Assembly (NCBI RefSeq): GCF_024171955.1
Contig: NZ_JAMTCS010000007.1
Span: 62,001-126,000 of the forward strand
DNA: 64,000 nucleotides
Origin: Promicromonospora thailandica
GTDB lineage: Bacteria; Actinomycetota; Actinomycetes; Actinomycetales; Cellulomonadaceae
Direction: 5' to 3'
Part shown: in pieces, positions 8,612-16,831 of the stretch
Layout of the letters: each line of letters begins with the position of its first letter
Numbering within the stretch: the stretch's first letter is position 1
Notes under the pieces: generated by a model
What the model saw: only the letters and a program-made list of their open reading frames with translations
Database searches by the model: none
Told to the model about the DNA's origin: nothing
Made by a program: the position numbers and the translations under genes

Positions 8612-9835
8612 GTGCCAGCGACCCACGTCCCGCCCCGCTCCAACCCCTACGTGGAGCTGCTCCGCACCCCTGGCGCGCTCAAGTTCTCCGCCGCCGGCGC
8701 TCTCGCCCGCCTCCCGATGTCGATGGTCGGGATCGGCGCCGTCCTCATGGTGCAGGGCCTCTACGACAGCTATGCCATGGCGGGCCGCGTGGCGGCCGTG
8801 CTCGGCTTGGCGCAGGCCTTCCTCGCCCCGCAGATCGCCCGCTGGGTGGACCGGCACGGCCAGCGCAGGGTCCTCCTGCCGGCGCTGCTGGTCACCGCCG
8901 TCGGCCTCGGGGGCCTCGTGACGGCCGCGGTGCTCGGCGCGCCGGAGTGGGTGCTCTGGCCCTTCGCGGCGGTCGCCGGCGGCAGCCAGGGCTCCTACGG
9001 CTCCATGGTGCGGGCCCGCTGGAACAACGCGCTGGACGACGCGCGCCGCCTGCACACCGCGTACTCGCTGGAGTCGTCGATCGACGAGCTGGTCTACATC
9101 GTCGGTCCGGTGCTGGCCACGACGCTCGCCACCGCGGTCGCGGCGCCGTCAGCCCTCGTGGTCGCCGGGGTCGCGGCCGTCGCGGGCGGGCTGCTGTTCG
9201 TCGTGCAGCGCGCCACCGAACCTGACGTGGTGGTGCCCGACACGGAGGTGCGGCGCCGGCCCGTCGTGCTCGTGCCCGGCATGCCGGTGCTGGTGCTGGT
9301 CTTCGTGGCGATGGGCGTCATCTTCGGCTCCATGGAGGTCGTCACCGTGGCGTTCGCCGAGGAGCTGGGTGACAAGGGGGCCTCGGGCCTCGTGCTCGCG
9401 GTGTTCGCGCTGGGCTCGATGGTCGCCGGCCTGGTCTACGGGGCCCGGCACTTCACCAGCCCGGCGGTACGGCGGTTCGTGATCGGCATGGTGGCCCTCG
9501 CACCCGGCGTGTCCCTCTTCCTCCTGGCGCACTCGCTCTGGACGCTGGCCGGCGTGATGTTCGTGGCCGGGCTCGCCATCGCCCCCACCGTCATCACGGG
9601 TAACGGGCTGGTCCAGGACATGGTCGCCAGACACCAGCTCACCGAGGCCCTCACCTGGGTGGGCACGTCCATCGGCATCGGCGCCTCGCTCGGGGCCTCG
9701 CTGGCCGGGCTGCGCGTGGACCAGGCCGGGGCGGACGCGGGCTTCCTGGTGCCTGTCGCGGCGGCCTGGTTCGCCGCGCTGCTCACGCTGGTCGCGAGCG
9801 GAACCCTGCGTCGGCAGGCCGCCGCACCGGAATAG
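8612..9835 (+). CDS. MFS transporter
   Basis: A 407-residue protein with about 12 membrane helices and the MFS loop-2 motif DRHGQRRVLLPALL near residue 80. The GTG at 8612 puts the first helix at about residue 20; the ribosome binding site is weak. The family exports small molecules by proton antiport. The substrate cannot be read from the sequence. It is divergent from the small GNAT gene, so the two may share a control region. Confidence 0.8.
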   Translation: MPATHVPPRSNPYVELLRTPGALKFSAAGALARLPMSMVGIGAVLMVQGLYDSYAMAGRVAAVLGLAQAFLAPQIARWVDRHGQRRVLLPALLVTAVGLGGLVTAAVLGAPEWVLWPFAAVAGGSQGSYGSMVRARWNNALDDARRLHTAYSLESSIDELVYIVGPVLATTLATAVAAPSALVVAGVAAVAGGLLFVVQRATEPDVVVPDTEVRRRPVVLVPGMPVLVLVFVAMGVIFGSMEVVTVAFAEELGDKGASGLVLAVFALGSMVAGLVYGARHFTSPAVRRFVIGMVALAPGVSLFLLAHSLWTLAGVMFVAGLAIAPTVITGNGLVQDMVARHQLTEALTWVGTSIGIGASLGASLAGLRVDQAGADAGFLVPVAAAWFAALLTLVASGTLRRQAAAPE

Positions 9836-9943
9836 CGGATCGTCGGGCCCGTCGGGACCGGAAGTTCACCCGGGTTCACCAGCAGCGACACACCCGTTCC
9901 TGATAACTTTCAGAACACTTCCAGACTCGTCGAACGGACGCCC

Positions 9944-10408
9944 ATGCTCGTCTTCATCGTCATCGGCCTCCTCGGGCTCGCCCTCGCCGTCACGTCGCTG
10001 CTCCTCGGCGACTTCTTCGAGCTGGCCGACGGAGCCGTCTCCGGCACGTCGCTCGGCGCGGGCGCGCTGTTGTTCGGGGCGACCGGCACGGTGGTCCTGT
10101 CCTCAGGGCTCGATCTCTGGGTCGCGTACCCGGCGGGCGCCGTGGTCGCCGTCCTCGTCATCGTGCTGGTGAACGTGCTGATCAGCCGGCTCAAGGCCGG
10201 CGAGGACGGCGGGCCCGTCTCCCTGGTCGGGGCGCAGGGCAGCGTGACGTCCGACGTCGACACCGCGCACGGCGAGGTCTCCCTGGACGCCGCGACCGAG
10301 CTGGAGACCCGCCTCGCGTTCGCCGACGAGCCCATCCCACAGGGCACCCGCGTCGTCGTGGTCGAGCAGCACGGCGCGCGCGTCAAGGTCGAGCCCGTAC
10401 CGCGCTGA
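9944..10408 (+). CDS. NfeD-like membrane protein
   Basis: 154 residues: two or three membrane segments (about 2-75) followed by a small OB-fold beta domain (GAQGSVTSDVDTAHGEVSL, then GTRVVVVEQHGARVKVEPV), the layout of short NfeD1b proteins. It lies 109 bases upstream of a flotillin gene. NfeD-flotillin pairs are a well-known conserved unit acting on membrane microdomains. Confidence 0.85.
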   Translation: MLVFIVIGLLGLALAVTSLLLGDFFELADGAVSGTSLGAGALLFGATGTVVLSSGLDLWVAYPAGAVVAVLVIVLVNVLISRLKAGEDGGPVSLVGAQGSVTSDVDTAHGEVSLDAATELETRLAFADEPIPQGTRVVVVEQHGARVKVEPVPR

Positions 10409-10517
10409 TCCCCCGCCGTACCCCACCGCGTCGCACGGCGCGGCCCCTCACCTCTGTCCACCATCGGTCGGGAGCGCTTCGTCGGTCTGGCCGGTCCACC
10501 CCACCCCAGGAGCCGAC

Positions 10518-11963
10518 ATGCCAGGTCAACTCATCGGAGTCATCGCCGTCGCGGCGGGCGTCCTCGCGATCTTCCTCGTCCTCGCGTTCGTCGCGAGCCG
10601 CATCCGGCGCGTCCCGCCGAACGAGGCGCTCATCGTCGTCGGTCGCGGCGCCGGCAAGTCCGAGGCGCAGACCGCGAGCCAGCGCGTCGTCGTCGGCGGC
10701 CGGGCGTTCGTGTGGCCCGTGCTGCAGCAGGGCTTCGCGATCTCGCTGGAGCAGCGCCAGATCGGCATCACCGTCGAGGGTGTGGACAAGAACCGCATCA
10801 AGATCGCGATCAAGGCGTCCATCAACTTCAAGGTCCGCGGTGACGAGGAGGGCGTGCGGCGCGCCGCGCAGCGCTTCCTGTCCCAGCAGCACCTGCTGAC
10901 GGAGATCATCAAGGAGTCCCTCGAGGGCTCGCTGCGCTCGATCGTGGGCGACATGACGATCGAGCAGATCATCTCCGACCGCAAGGGCCTGTCGGACCGC
11001 GTGGTGCAGTCCACCAAGACGGACCTCTCGGAGCAGGGCCTGCAGGTCGACCTGCTCAACATCTCCGACATCTCGACGCCGGGCTCGGACTACCTCGCGA
11101 ACCTCGGCCGCGCGGAGGCCGCCAACGCCCGGCAGCTCGCCGAGGTGTCCGAGGCGGAGGCGAAGCGGGCCTCGGAGTTCGCCGTGATCGACGCCGCCGA
11201 GCAGATCGCCGAGCGGCAGAAGGCCCTCGACCTCAAGCGGGCCGCCATCAAGGCCGAGACGGACCGCGCGAACGCCGAGGCGGAGGCCGCCGGCCAGCTC
11301 GCCCGCGCCGCCCAGGACCGCCTCGTGGCCCAGGAGGAGCGCGAGGCGATGGCCGAGAAGGCCCGCGTCGAGCAGGAGCGGCTCGACATCGAGGTGCGCA
11401 AGCCCGCCGAGGCCCAGGCCTACGCCGAGGTGCAGAGCGCCAACGCCCGTCGTGACGCCAACAACGCGGCCACCGAGGCGGAGGCCTTCAAGCGCACCAC
11501 CATCGCCCAGGCGAACAAGACCGCGGCCCTGCAGGACGCCGAGGCTGCCGCCGAGGCCGTGCGCCGCGCCGGTGAGGCCGAGCGCGACCGGCAGGTCGCC
11601 CTGGCCGCCGGTGTCGAGGCCGAGGGCCGTGCTCGCGCCGCCGCCGTCGAGGCCGAGGGTCTGGCCGAGGCCGCCGCGACCGACGCCAAGGCCGAGGCGC
11701 TGCGCAAGTACGGCGAGGCGGCGCTGGTGCAGGAGCTGATCGAGCGCCTGCCCGACATCGTGCGTGCCGCCGCCGAGCCGATCGCCTCGATCCAGGGCAT
11801 GACCGTGATCTCGACCGACGGCGCGTCGGCCGTCACGAAGAACGTCACGTCGGTGCTGGGTGAGGGACAGGGTGTCATCAAGCAGCTCACGGGCGTGGAC
11901 ATCAACCAGCTCATCTCGACGCTGGCCGGCAAGCCGGAGGAGAACGGCACGCCCGCTCGCTGA
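10518..11963 (+). CDS. Flotillin / SPFH-band 7 protein (YqiK-like)
   Basis: 481 residues. One N-terminal membrane segment (3-27), an SPFH domain (about 30-200), then a long Ala/Glu/Arg-rich coiled coil (about 200-395) with repeated AEAxAA heptads, and a C-terminal tail with IELIxxLPDIVRAAAEP-like sequence. Flotillins assemble on the inner face of the membrane and organise microdomains. It is preceded by NfeD, its usual partner, and followed by a strong hairpin. AGGAG lies upstream of the ATG at 10518. Confidence 0.92.
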   Translation: MPGQLIGVIAVAAGVLAIFLVLAFVASRIRRVPPNEALIVVGRGAGKSEAQTASQRVVVGGRAFVWPVLQQGFAISLEQRQIGITVEGVDKNRIKIAIKASINFKVRGDEEGVRRAAQRFLSQQHLLTEIIKESLEGSLRSIVGDMTIEQIISDRKGLSDRVVQSTKTDLSEQGLQVDLLNISDISTPGSDYLANLGRAEAANARQLAEVSEAEAKRASEFAVIDAAEQIAERQKALDLKRAAIKAETDRANAEAEAAGQLARAAQDRLVAQEEREAMAEKARVEQERLDIEVRKPAEAQAYAEVQSANARRDANNAATEAEAFKRTTIAQANKTAALQDAEAAAEAVRRAGEAERDRQVALAAGVEAEGRARAAAVEAEGLAEAAATDAKAEALRKYGEAALVQELIERLPDIVRAAAEPIASIQGMTVISTDGASAVTKNVTSVLGEGQGVIKQLTGVDINQLISTLAGKPEENGTPAR

Positions 11964-11966
11964 CCG

Positions 11967-12012
11967 ACGCGCGAACGCCCAGGCCGCTCCGACGGCCTGG
12001 GCGTTCGCGCGT
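11967..12012. terminator. Bidirectional terminator hairpin
   Basis: A 20-bp perfect stem with a 6-base loop (CTCCGA), directly after the flotillin stop and just before the stop of the convergent MFS gene. Confidence 0.8.
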
Positions 12013-12018
12013 CCGCGC

Positions 12019-13317
12019 TCAGGGCTCCGGGTGCCGGGCGTCGTAGTGCCAGAAGCGCGGCGTGAGGCGCACGATCACCCAGAGCAGCACCACGCACGTC
12101 AGCCCGCCGACGACGGCCGCCCAGCCCTCGCCGAACCACGTCGCCTCGGCGCCGAGCACCATCTCCCCGAGGCGTGGTCCGCCGGCCACCACCACGATGA
12201 ACACGCCCTGGAGCCGACCGCGCATGTGGTCGGGCGTGGCGGTCTGCAGGATGCTCTGCCGGAACACCGCCGAGATGCTGTCCGAGCCGCCCGCGAACGC
12301 GAGGGCGACGCCCGCCGCGACCACCGCCCAGACCACCGCGCCGTCCGGTGAGCCGCGGCCGACGAGGACCAGGACCAGACCGAACGCCGCGATCGAGAAG
12401 CCCCATGCGGTGATCGCCCAGACGATCACCTGGCCCTGCCTGCGCATGCGCGTGAGCCCGCCGGAGAAGACGCTCGCGAGCACCCCGCCGACGGCGAACG
12501 CCGCGGCGAGCACGCCCGTCGTCGCCTCGCCCCCGCCCAGGTAGATGACGCCCGCCGCCGGCCACAGCACCCGCGGGAAGGCGAGCACCATGGCACAGAT
12601 GTCGACGAGGAACGTGGTGCGCACGTTGGGCTGGGTGGCGAGGTAGCGCAGGCCGTCCAGCACGGAGCGCAGGCCGACCGTGCCCACCCGCGTCCGTCCG
12701 GCGCCGTCCCCCGCGCGTTCCGGAAGCACAGGCGGGAGCCGGAACACCGCCCAGAGGGCCGCGAGGAACAGCACCATGTCCAGGGTGTACGCCCAGGCGT
12801 AGCCGAGCCTGGCCACCAGCACGGCGCCGATCAGCGGGCCGCCGGTGAGCGCGACGTTCATGGAGAGGGTCGCCAGCGCGTTCGCGGCCGGCATGAGCTC
12901 CTTGGGCAGCAGGCGCGGGATGATCGCGGACCGGGCCGGGTTGTTGATCGCGAAGGCCGCGCTCTGCACCGCGACCAGCCCGTACAGCAGGTGCACCGAC
13001 TCCAGCCGGAGCCAGGCCTGGGCCGCGATGGCCGCGACCACCACCCAGAGCACGAGCGAGGACAGGAGAGACACCTTGCGGCGGTCGTAGTGGTCGACGA
13101 GAGCGCCGCCGTACAGCCCGAGCGCCACGAGCGGGACCAGGGAGAACAACCCCAGCACGCCGACGGCCAGGGTGGAATCGGTCAACGCGTAGATCTGCAG
13201 GCCCACCGCGACGATGGTCACCTGCGTGCCGATGTTCGAGATCGACAGGCCCACCCAGAGGCGCCGGTAGTCCGGCGACACCTTCAGCGGCGTGGTGTCG
13301 GCGAGCAGCTGGCGCAT
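12019..13317 (-). CDS. MFS transporter, EntS-like
   Basis: 432 residues with about 12 membrane helices, starting DYRRLWVGLSISNIGTQV and containing DHYDRRKVSLLSSL in loop 2, resembling the enterobactin-exporter (EntS) branch of MFS. There is no nearby siderophore gene, so the substrate is open. The ATG at 13317 has no ribosome binding site, but TACGAT lies 8 bases upstream, consistent with a leaderless transcript. Confidence 0.85.
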   Translation of the reverse strand: MRQLLADTTPLKVSPDYRRLWVGLSISNIGTQVTIVAVGLQIYALTDSTLAVGVLGLFSLVPLVALGLYGGALVDHYDRRKVSLLSSLVLWVVVAAIAAQAWLRLESVHLLYGLVAVQSAAFAINNPARSAIIPRLLPKELMPAANALATLSMNVALTGGPLIGAVLVARLGYAWAYTLDMVLFLAALWAVFRLPPVLPERAGDGAGRTRVGTVGLRSVLDGLRYLATQPNVRTTFLVDICAMVLAFPRVLWPAAGVIYLGGGEATTGVLAAAFAVGGVLASVFSGGLTRMRRQGQVIVWAITAWGFSIAAFGLVLVLVGRGSPDGAVVWAVVAAGVALAFAGGSDSISAVFRQSILQTATPDHMRGRLQGVFIVVVAGGPRLGEMVLGAEATWFGEGWAAVVGGLTCVVLLWVIVRLTPRFWHYDARHPEP

Positions 13318-13325
13318 AGTTTTCG

Positions 13326-13331
13326 ATCGTA
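13326..13331 (-). promoter_or_regulatory. -10 box of the EntS-like MFS gene
   Basis: TACGAT (minus strand) 8 bases before the ATG at 13317. Confidence 0.4.
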
Positions 13332-13468
13332 GGCCTCGGTCCGACGGCCGGACGGCGGCGTCCGTGTGACGTGCACCTCGCCTCCGCGCCGGGCGCGTCG
13401 CCCTCGCACAGCAGAGCGGGAGCCCCCGGCCACCCCCCGATGACCTGGAGCCCCCGCTCCGTTCAGTT

Positions 13469-13507
13469 CCCGGTCCGCGGACCGGGGCGCCCCCCAGCGG
13501 CGCCCCG
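13469..13507. terminator. Double hairpin downstream of the repeat-protein gene
   Basis: An 18-bp perfect palindrome (13469-13486) overlaps a 9-bp stem with 7-base loop (13483-13507, CGGGGCGCC/GGCGCCCCG). The two are mutually exclusive. They lie about 120 bases past the stop at 13628. Confidence 0.55.
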
Positions 13508-13627
13508 ATCCGCGAACCTGCCGACCCGGGTGCGGATCGGTCCTCGATCACGAGTCACCGTGGTGCCTCGCGACCGAACACCGTGGCCCGGATCGCTGTC
13601 GCCCGTTCGGCGTGGTCAGGCCACGCG

Positions 13628-14800
13628 CTACCGGCGACGAGTGCGGAGCACCGCGATCCCCAGTCCCAGCAGGACCGAGATCAGCGAGAGCTGCCCCGTG
13701 AACATGTGTCCCGTGCGGACCGTCTGGTCGCCGGGCGCGCGGCCCGGCCCCGTCTCGTCCTCGGGTTCCGGCTCGGGCACCGGCTCGACGGCCGTGCCCA
13801 GGTAGCCGTTGGTCAGACCCCCCGGCAGGATGCTGGTCCCCTCGTAGGTCAGCGGTTCGGGCCCGGGCTTCCGGTCCCGCCAGCGCAGGTCGACGCCGCC
13901 TTCCGGCAGCTCCGGCTCGACGGCCGGCGGGGTGGCGAGATCCTCGGTGCCCGCCAGGAGCTCATGGGAGATCACCGGGGCGCTCGGGCTGGTCAGGTCA
14001 TGACCGGGGCCGGCGGTGAGCTCCACCTCGCCAGGGTTCTCCGCCGCGGGACGGGGCGTCTCGACGTCGTCCACGGGCGGTGCCGTCCCGGTGCCGGGAG
14101 CATCCTCGCCGTCACCCTTGCCGGGCCGGCCGACGCCGGGGGCGTCATTACCCGGCTGGTCGGTTCCCGGGAGGTCGATCCCAGGGTGGTCGGTACCGGG
14201 CTGGTCGGTACCGGGCTGGTCGGTGCCGGGCTGGTCGGTACCGGGCTGGTCCGTGCCGGGCTGGTCCGTGCCGGGCTGGTCCGTACCGGGCAGGTCCGTA
14301 CCCGGCTCATCCGTACCCGGCTCATCCGTACCGGGCAGGTCCGTGCCCGGCTCGTCCACTCCAGGCTCATCAGTACCGGGCTCATCAGTACCGGGCTCAT
14401 CAGTACCGGGCTCATCAGTACCGGGCTCGTCCACGCCGGGCTCGTCCGAGCCGGGCAGGTCCGTGTCAGGCTCGTCCACGCCCGGCGACTCCGGCGACTC
14501 CGGCGACTCCGGCGGGGCGTCCGGCAGCAGGTCGGCGACCAGGCCGTCCTCGCCCAGTGCCGCCGCGACCACCGCGGCGACGTCGCCGTCGGCAAGGGCT
14601 CCGAGCACCTCGCGGCCGACGTGTCGACCGGACGGGCCGGCGTCGGCGTCCTGCGCGGCGGCTCCCACGCCGGGGGCGACCGCCGTCGTCGCGGTGCCGG
14701 TGACCGCCGGGTCCGCGGCGTACGCCGCGGAAGCGCCCGCGACGGCGAGGCCGCCCGCGACGAGCACCGTGCACAGGGCGCGTCGGATGTATCTGTCCAA
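13628..14800 (-). CDS. Exported protein with acidic PGTD(E/Q) pentapeptide repeats and C-terminal membrane anchor
   Basis: 390 residues from a TTG start, supported by AGGAG 6 bases upstream. Order: signal peptide (about 1-29), an alanine-rich mature N-terminus, then about 115 residues of five-residue repeats ([20 protein letters not shown]), then a 140-residue region without recognisable domain, and a C-terminal membrane helix ending RTRRR. That tail looks like a sortase sorting signal, but a clean LPxTG is missing (VRTG is the nearest). No homologous family is recognised. The repeat region probably forms an extended acidic stalk in the cell wall, which is inference. It follows a second exported repeat protein on the same strand, with an 84-base gap. 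Confidence 0.75.
   Translation of the reverse strand: MDRYIRRALCTVLVAGGLAVAGASAAYAADPAVTGTATTAVAPGVGAAAQDADAGPSGRHVGREVLGALADGDVAAVVAAALGEDGLVADLLPDAPPESPESPESPGVDEPDTDLPGSDEPGVDEPGTDEPGTDEPGTDEPGTDEPGVDEPGTDLPGTDEPGTDEPGTDLPGTDQPGTDQPGTDQPGTDQPGTDQPGTDQPGTDHPGIDLPGTDQPGNDAPGVGRPGKGDGEDAPGTGTAPPVDDVETPRPAAENPGEVELTAGPGHDLTSPSAPVISHELLAGTEDLATPPAVEPELPEGGVDLRWRDRKPGPEPLTYEGTSILPGGLTNGYLGTAVEPVPEPEPEDETGPGRAPGDQTVRTGHMFTGQLSLISVLLGLGIAVLRTRRR
14137..14484 (-). repeat. 15-bp tandem repeat tract coding for PGTDx pentapeptides
   Basis: About 23 copies of a 15-base unit. Runs of nearly identical units (TGG TCG GTA CCG GGC and variants at 14160-14290, CTC ATC AGT ACC GGG at 14360-14430) indicate recent expansion by slippage or unequal exchange. 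All copies keep the reading frame. Confidence 0.85.
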
Positions 14801-14884
14801 AGGTCTCTCCTACCTGGGCCTGGGGGGACCGGCGGCGGAGTCGCCACCGGCTGGTACCGCGCGTGGGAGCGCGGTCCACCCAGG

Positions 14885-16594
14885 TCAGGCAGGAGAGACG
14901 GGGATGTCCGTGTAGCTGCTCGACAGCTTGGCGCGCGACTCGTCGGCCGCGGTTCGCCAGGCCCGCGCGCGGAAGCCCAGGAGGGCGGAGAGCACTGCCA
15001 GGGGCTCGCCGCCCAGCAGCTTCACCTGCGGCGCGCCGCCGTTCGTGAGACCGCCCGCGGAACCGACGACGGCCGCCCCGGCACCCCCGGCGGCGAGCGG
15101 GAAGCCCGCGCCGAGGGTGCCGGGACCGCTGGCGTCGATGACGCCGGCGGCGGCGAGGCCCAGCCCGTCCGCGGTGTCCACCGCGGGGGCCGCGCCCGGC
15201 GTGCTCGCCCGCACCAGGTCGAGCATCGCGTGCCGGACCCCGTTCGAGGTCCAGGTCACGACGCCCGCAGCGTCACCGGAGGCCTGCAGCGTCCCCGGGT
15301 ACGCCGGCTTCGTACGGTCCACGGGCTGCACGCCGGGGACCAGGACGACGGGCCCGCCCGGCGCCGTCGGCGGGGCGGGAAGCTCTGTCACCGGGGCCTC
15401 GGGCAGCAGGACGCCCGGCACGAGCACACCCGGCAGCAGCACCTCGGTGACCGGCACCAGCGGTGTCACGACCGGGCTCAGGGGCTCGAGGACGGGCTGG
15501 AGCACCGCCCCCACCGGGGCGACGACCTGACCGACCGGGGCCAGCACCGGCGAGAGGGCGCCGGTGAGCGGTGCGGTGACGGGGTTCAGCGCCTGCAGGA
15601 GCGGGGAGGTGATACCGGAGACGACGTCGGTCACGGGGGAGACGAGCTCGACCACGGGCGTCAGCAGGCTGCCCGTGACCGGCGCGAGCGGCGCGGTGAC
15701 CGCACCGAGCACGGGCGCCAGCGGCGAGAGGATCTGGCCGACGGCGCCGGTCACCGGGGCGAGCTGCTCGCCGAGGGGCTCGGTCACCGGGGTCAGGATC
15801 GCACCGACCTGCTCCGTGACGGGCTCCAGCACCGGGGTCGTGACGTGCTCGACGAGGTCCGCCGTGTGCGTGACGGGCTTCTCGGTGACCGTCGAGACGA
15901 CCGTGCCCAGCGGCTCGGTCACGACGGCGCGCACCGGCTCCGTGACCGGCTTCAGCAGGCCGTCGGTGATCGCGGTGACCGTCTCGGTGACGGCGTCGGC
16001 GGGCCGGGGCGCGGCGGGCGTCCCGGCCTCGACGGGCTCCTCGGACGCGGGCTGCTCGACCGGGTCCCGCGGTGCGCCCGGCTCGGGCGAGGCGCCCCCA
16101 GGGCCCTCGTCGACGGCGCCGGGTGCCGGCTCGGGCACGGGCGGCGCGTCCACGGTGTCGGGAACGACGGGCTCGGGAACCACGGGCTCGGGAACCACGG
16201 GCTCGGGAGCGGCCGGCGGCGCCGGGACCACGGGCGCGTCCGCCCCGGAGGGCGCCTCGGGCGCGACCGGAGCCTCGGGCGCGGCCGGCGGCGTCTGTGC
16301 GGGCGGCGGCGTCTGTGCGGCCTTGCCCGTCGAGGTGAGGCCCAGCAGGTCGGTGGTGGCCGTGACGAGTCGCGCGGTGGCGTCCAGCGTGTCGCCGAGC
16401 GCCGAGCCCCGGGCGGCAGGGTCGGCGGACGCCTGGACCGCCGGGGCGACGGGTCCGTCGTCGGCCGCCATCGACGGTGCCGCGAGGGCGACACCGAGCG
16501 CGACGCCCGCGGCGCCGAGCGCGACGGTCCCGGCGGCGCGCGCGACGAGGCGGCGGAGGTGCTCCCCCGTGCCCGTCAGCGCGTCCCTCGACAT
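14885..16594 (-). CDS. Exported Pro/Val/Thr-rich PVT-repeat protein
   Basis: 569 residues from the ATG at 16594 (GGAG 5 bases upstream). After a signal peptide (about 15-42, ending PSMAADD) comes a proline/alanine/glutamate-rich linker (about 80-190), then about 230 residues of degenerate repeats of the form PVT-x-x-L-x-P-V with regularly spaced hydrophobic residues (about 205-415), and a glycine-rich C-terminus ending YTDIPVSPA. There is no cysteine or enzyme motif. Such PVT-repeat proteins occur in many actinobacteria without known function; a surface or spore/hyphal-envelope role is a guess. It is probably co-transcribed with the downstream repeat protein. Confidence 0.75.
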   Translation of the reverse strand: MSRDALTGTGEHLRRLVARAAGTVALGAAGVALGVALAAPSMAADDGPVAPAVQASADPAARGSALGDTLDATARLVTATTDLLGLTSTGKAAQTPPPAQTPPAAPEAPVAPEAPSGADAPVVPAPPAAPEPVVPEPVVPEPVVPDTVDAPPVPEPAPGAVDEGPGGASPEPGAPRDPVEQPASEEPVEAGTPAAPRPADAVTETVTAITDGLLKPVTEPVRAVVTEPLGTVVSTVTEKPVTHTADLVEHVTTPVLEPVTEQVGAILTPVTEPLGEQLAPVTGAVGQILSPLAPVLGAVTAPLAPVTGSLLTPVVELVSPVTDVVSGITSPLLQALNPVTAPLTGALSPVLAPVGQVVAPVGAVLQPVLEPLSPVVTPLVPVTEVLLPGVLVPGVLLPEAPVTELPAPPTAPGGPVVLVPGVQPVDRTKPAYPGTLQASGDAAGVVTWTSNGVRHAMLDLVRASTPGAAPAVDTADGLGLAAAGVIDASGPGTLGAGFPLAAGGAGAAVVGSAGGLTNGGAPQVKLLGGEPLAVLSALLGFRARAWRTAADESRAKLSSSYTDIPVSPA

Positions 16595-16610
16595 CCGGTC
16601 TCCCGCTCTC

Positions 16611-16663
16611 CAGCCCTGCCGGGCTGCCCGCAGATATGTATCTGCATTCAATCTGCTGGCAGA
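16611..16663 (-). promoter_or_regulatory. Structured leader with phased GCAGA/TCTGC half-sites
   Basis: GCAGATA-TG-TATCTGC (16630-16645) and TCTGC-TG-GCAGA (16652-16663) place the TCTGC half-sites exactly 11 bases apart. A further hairpin CAGCCC/GGGCTG (16611-16626) precedes the ribosome binding site. It may be a repressor site or an RNA structure in the leader. Confidence 0.5.
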
Positions 16664-16676
16664 CCGCGAGTTCGGC

Positions 16677-16694
16677 AACCGCATGCCTGCGGTT
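16677..16694. promoter_or_regulatory. Inverted repeat in the 5' leader of the PVT-repeat gene
   Basis: AACCGCA-TGCC-TGCGGTT, perfect 7-bp arms, just downstream of the predicted -10. Confidence 0.5.
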
Positions 16695-16706
16695 TGCGCA
16701 TCAGCG

Positions 16707-16736
16707 ATTATGTGCTTAGGAACTGCGACATGTCAG
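16707..16736 (-). promoter_or_regulatory. Promoter of the repeat-protein pair
   Basis: Minus-strand -35 CTGACA (16731-16736) and -10 CATAAT (16707-16712) with 18 bases between them, giving a leader of about 105 bases. It is one of the best sigma-70-like promoters in the window. Confidence 0.6.
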
Positions 16737-16831
16737 GAGAGGCGCGGAATCTCGGGCATCTCCGGCCATTACGCCGTATCTCCGGCCCGCTGCACGAGGT
16801 AGGGGTGATCTTGTCCGGATCCGCGGTCAGG

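Larger units (their letters stand above)
13318..13627. other. 310-bp intergenic region between an MFS gene and a repeat-protein gene
   Basis: No supported gene. It holds the MFS leaderless -10 (13326-13331) and a double hairpin (13469-13507) downstream of the repeat-protein gene. Confidence 0.5.

Noticed and set aside
9864-9880. PHO box before NfeD
   Set aside because: Two GTTCACC units are present but 10 bases apart, not 11, and the gene pair has no link with phosphate.
14137-14484. CRISPR array
   Set aside because: Units are 15 bases without spacers and encode an in-frame peptide repeat.
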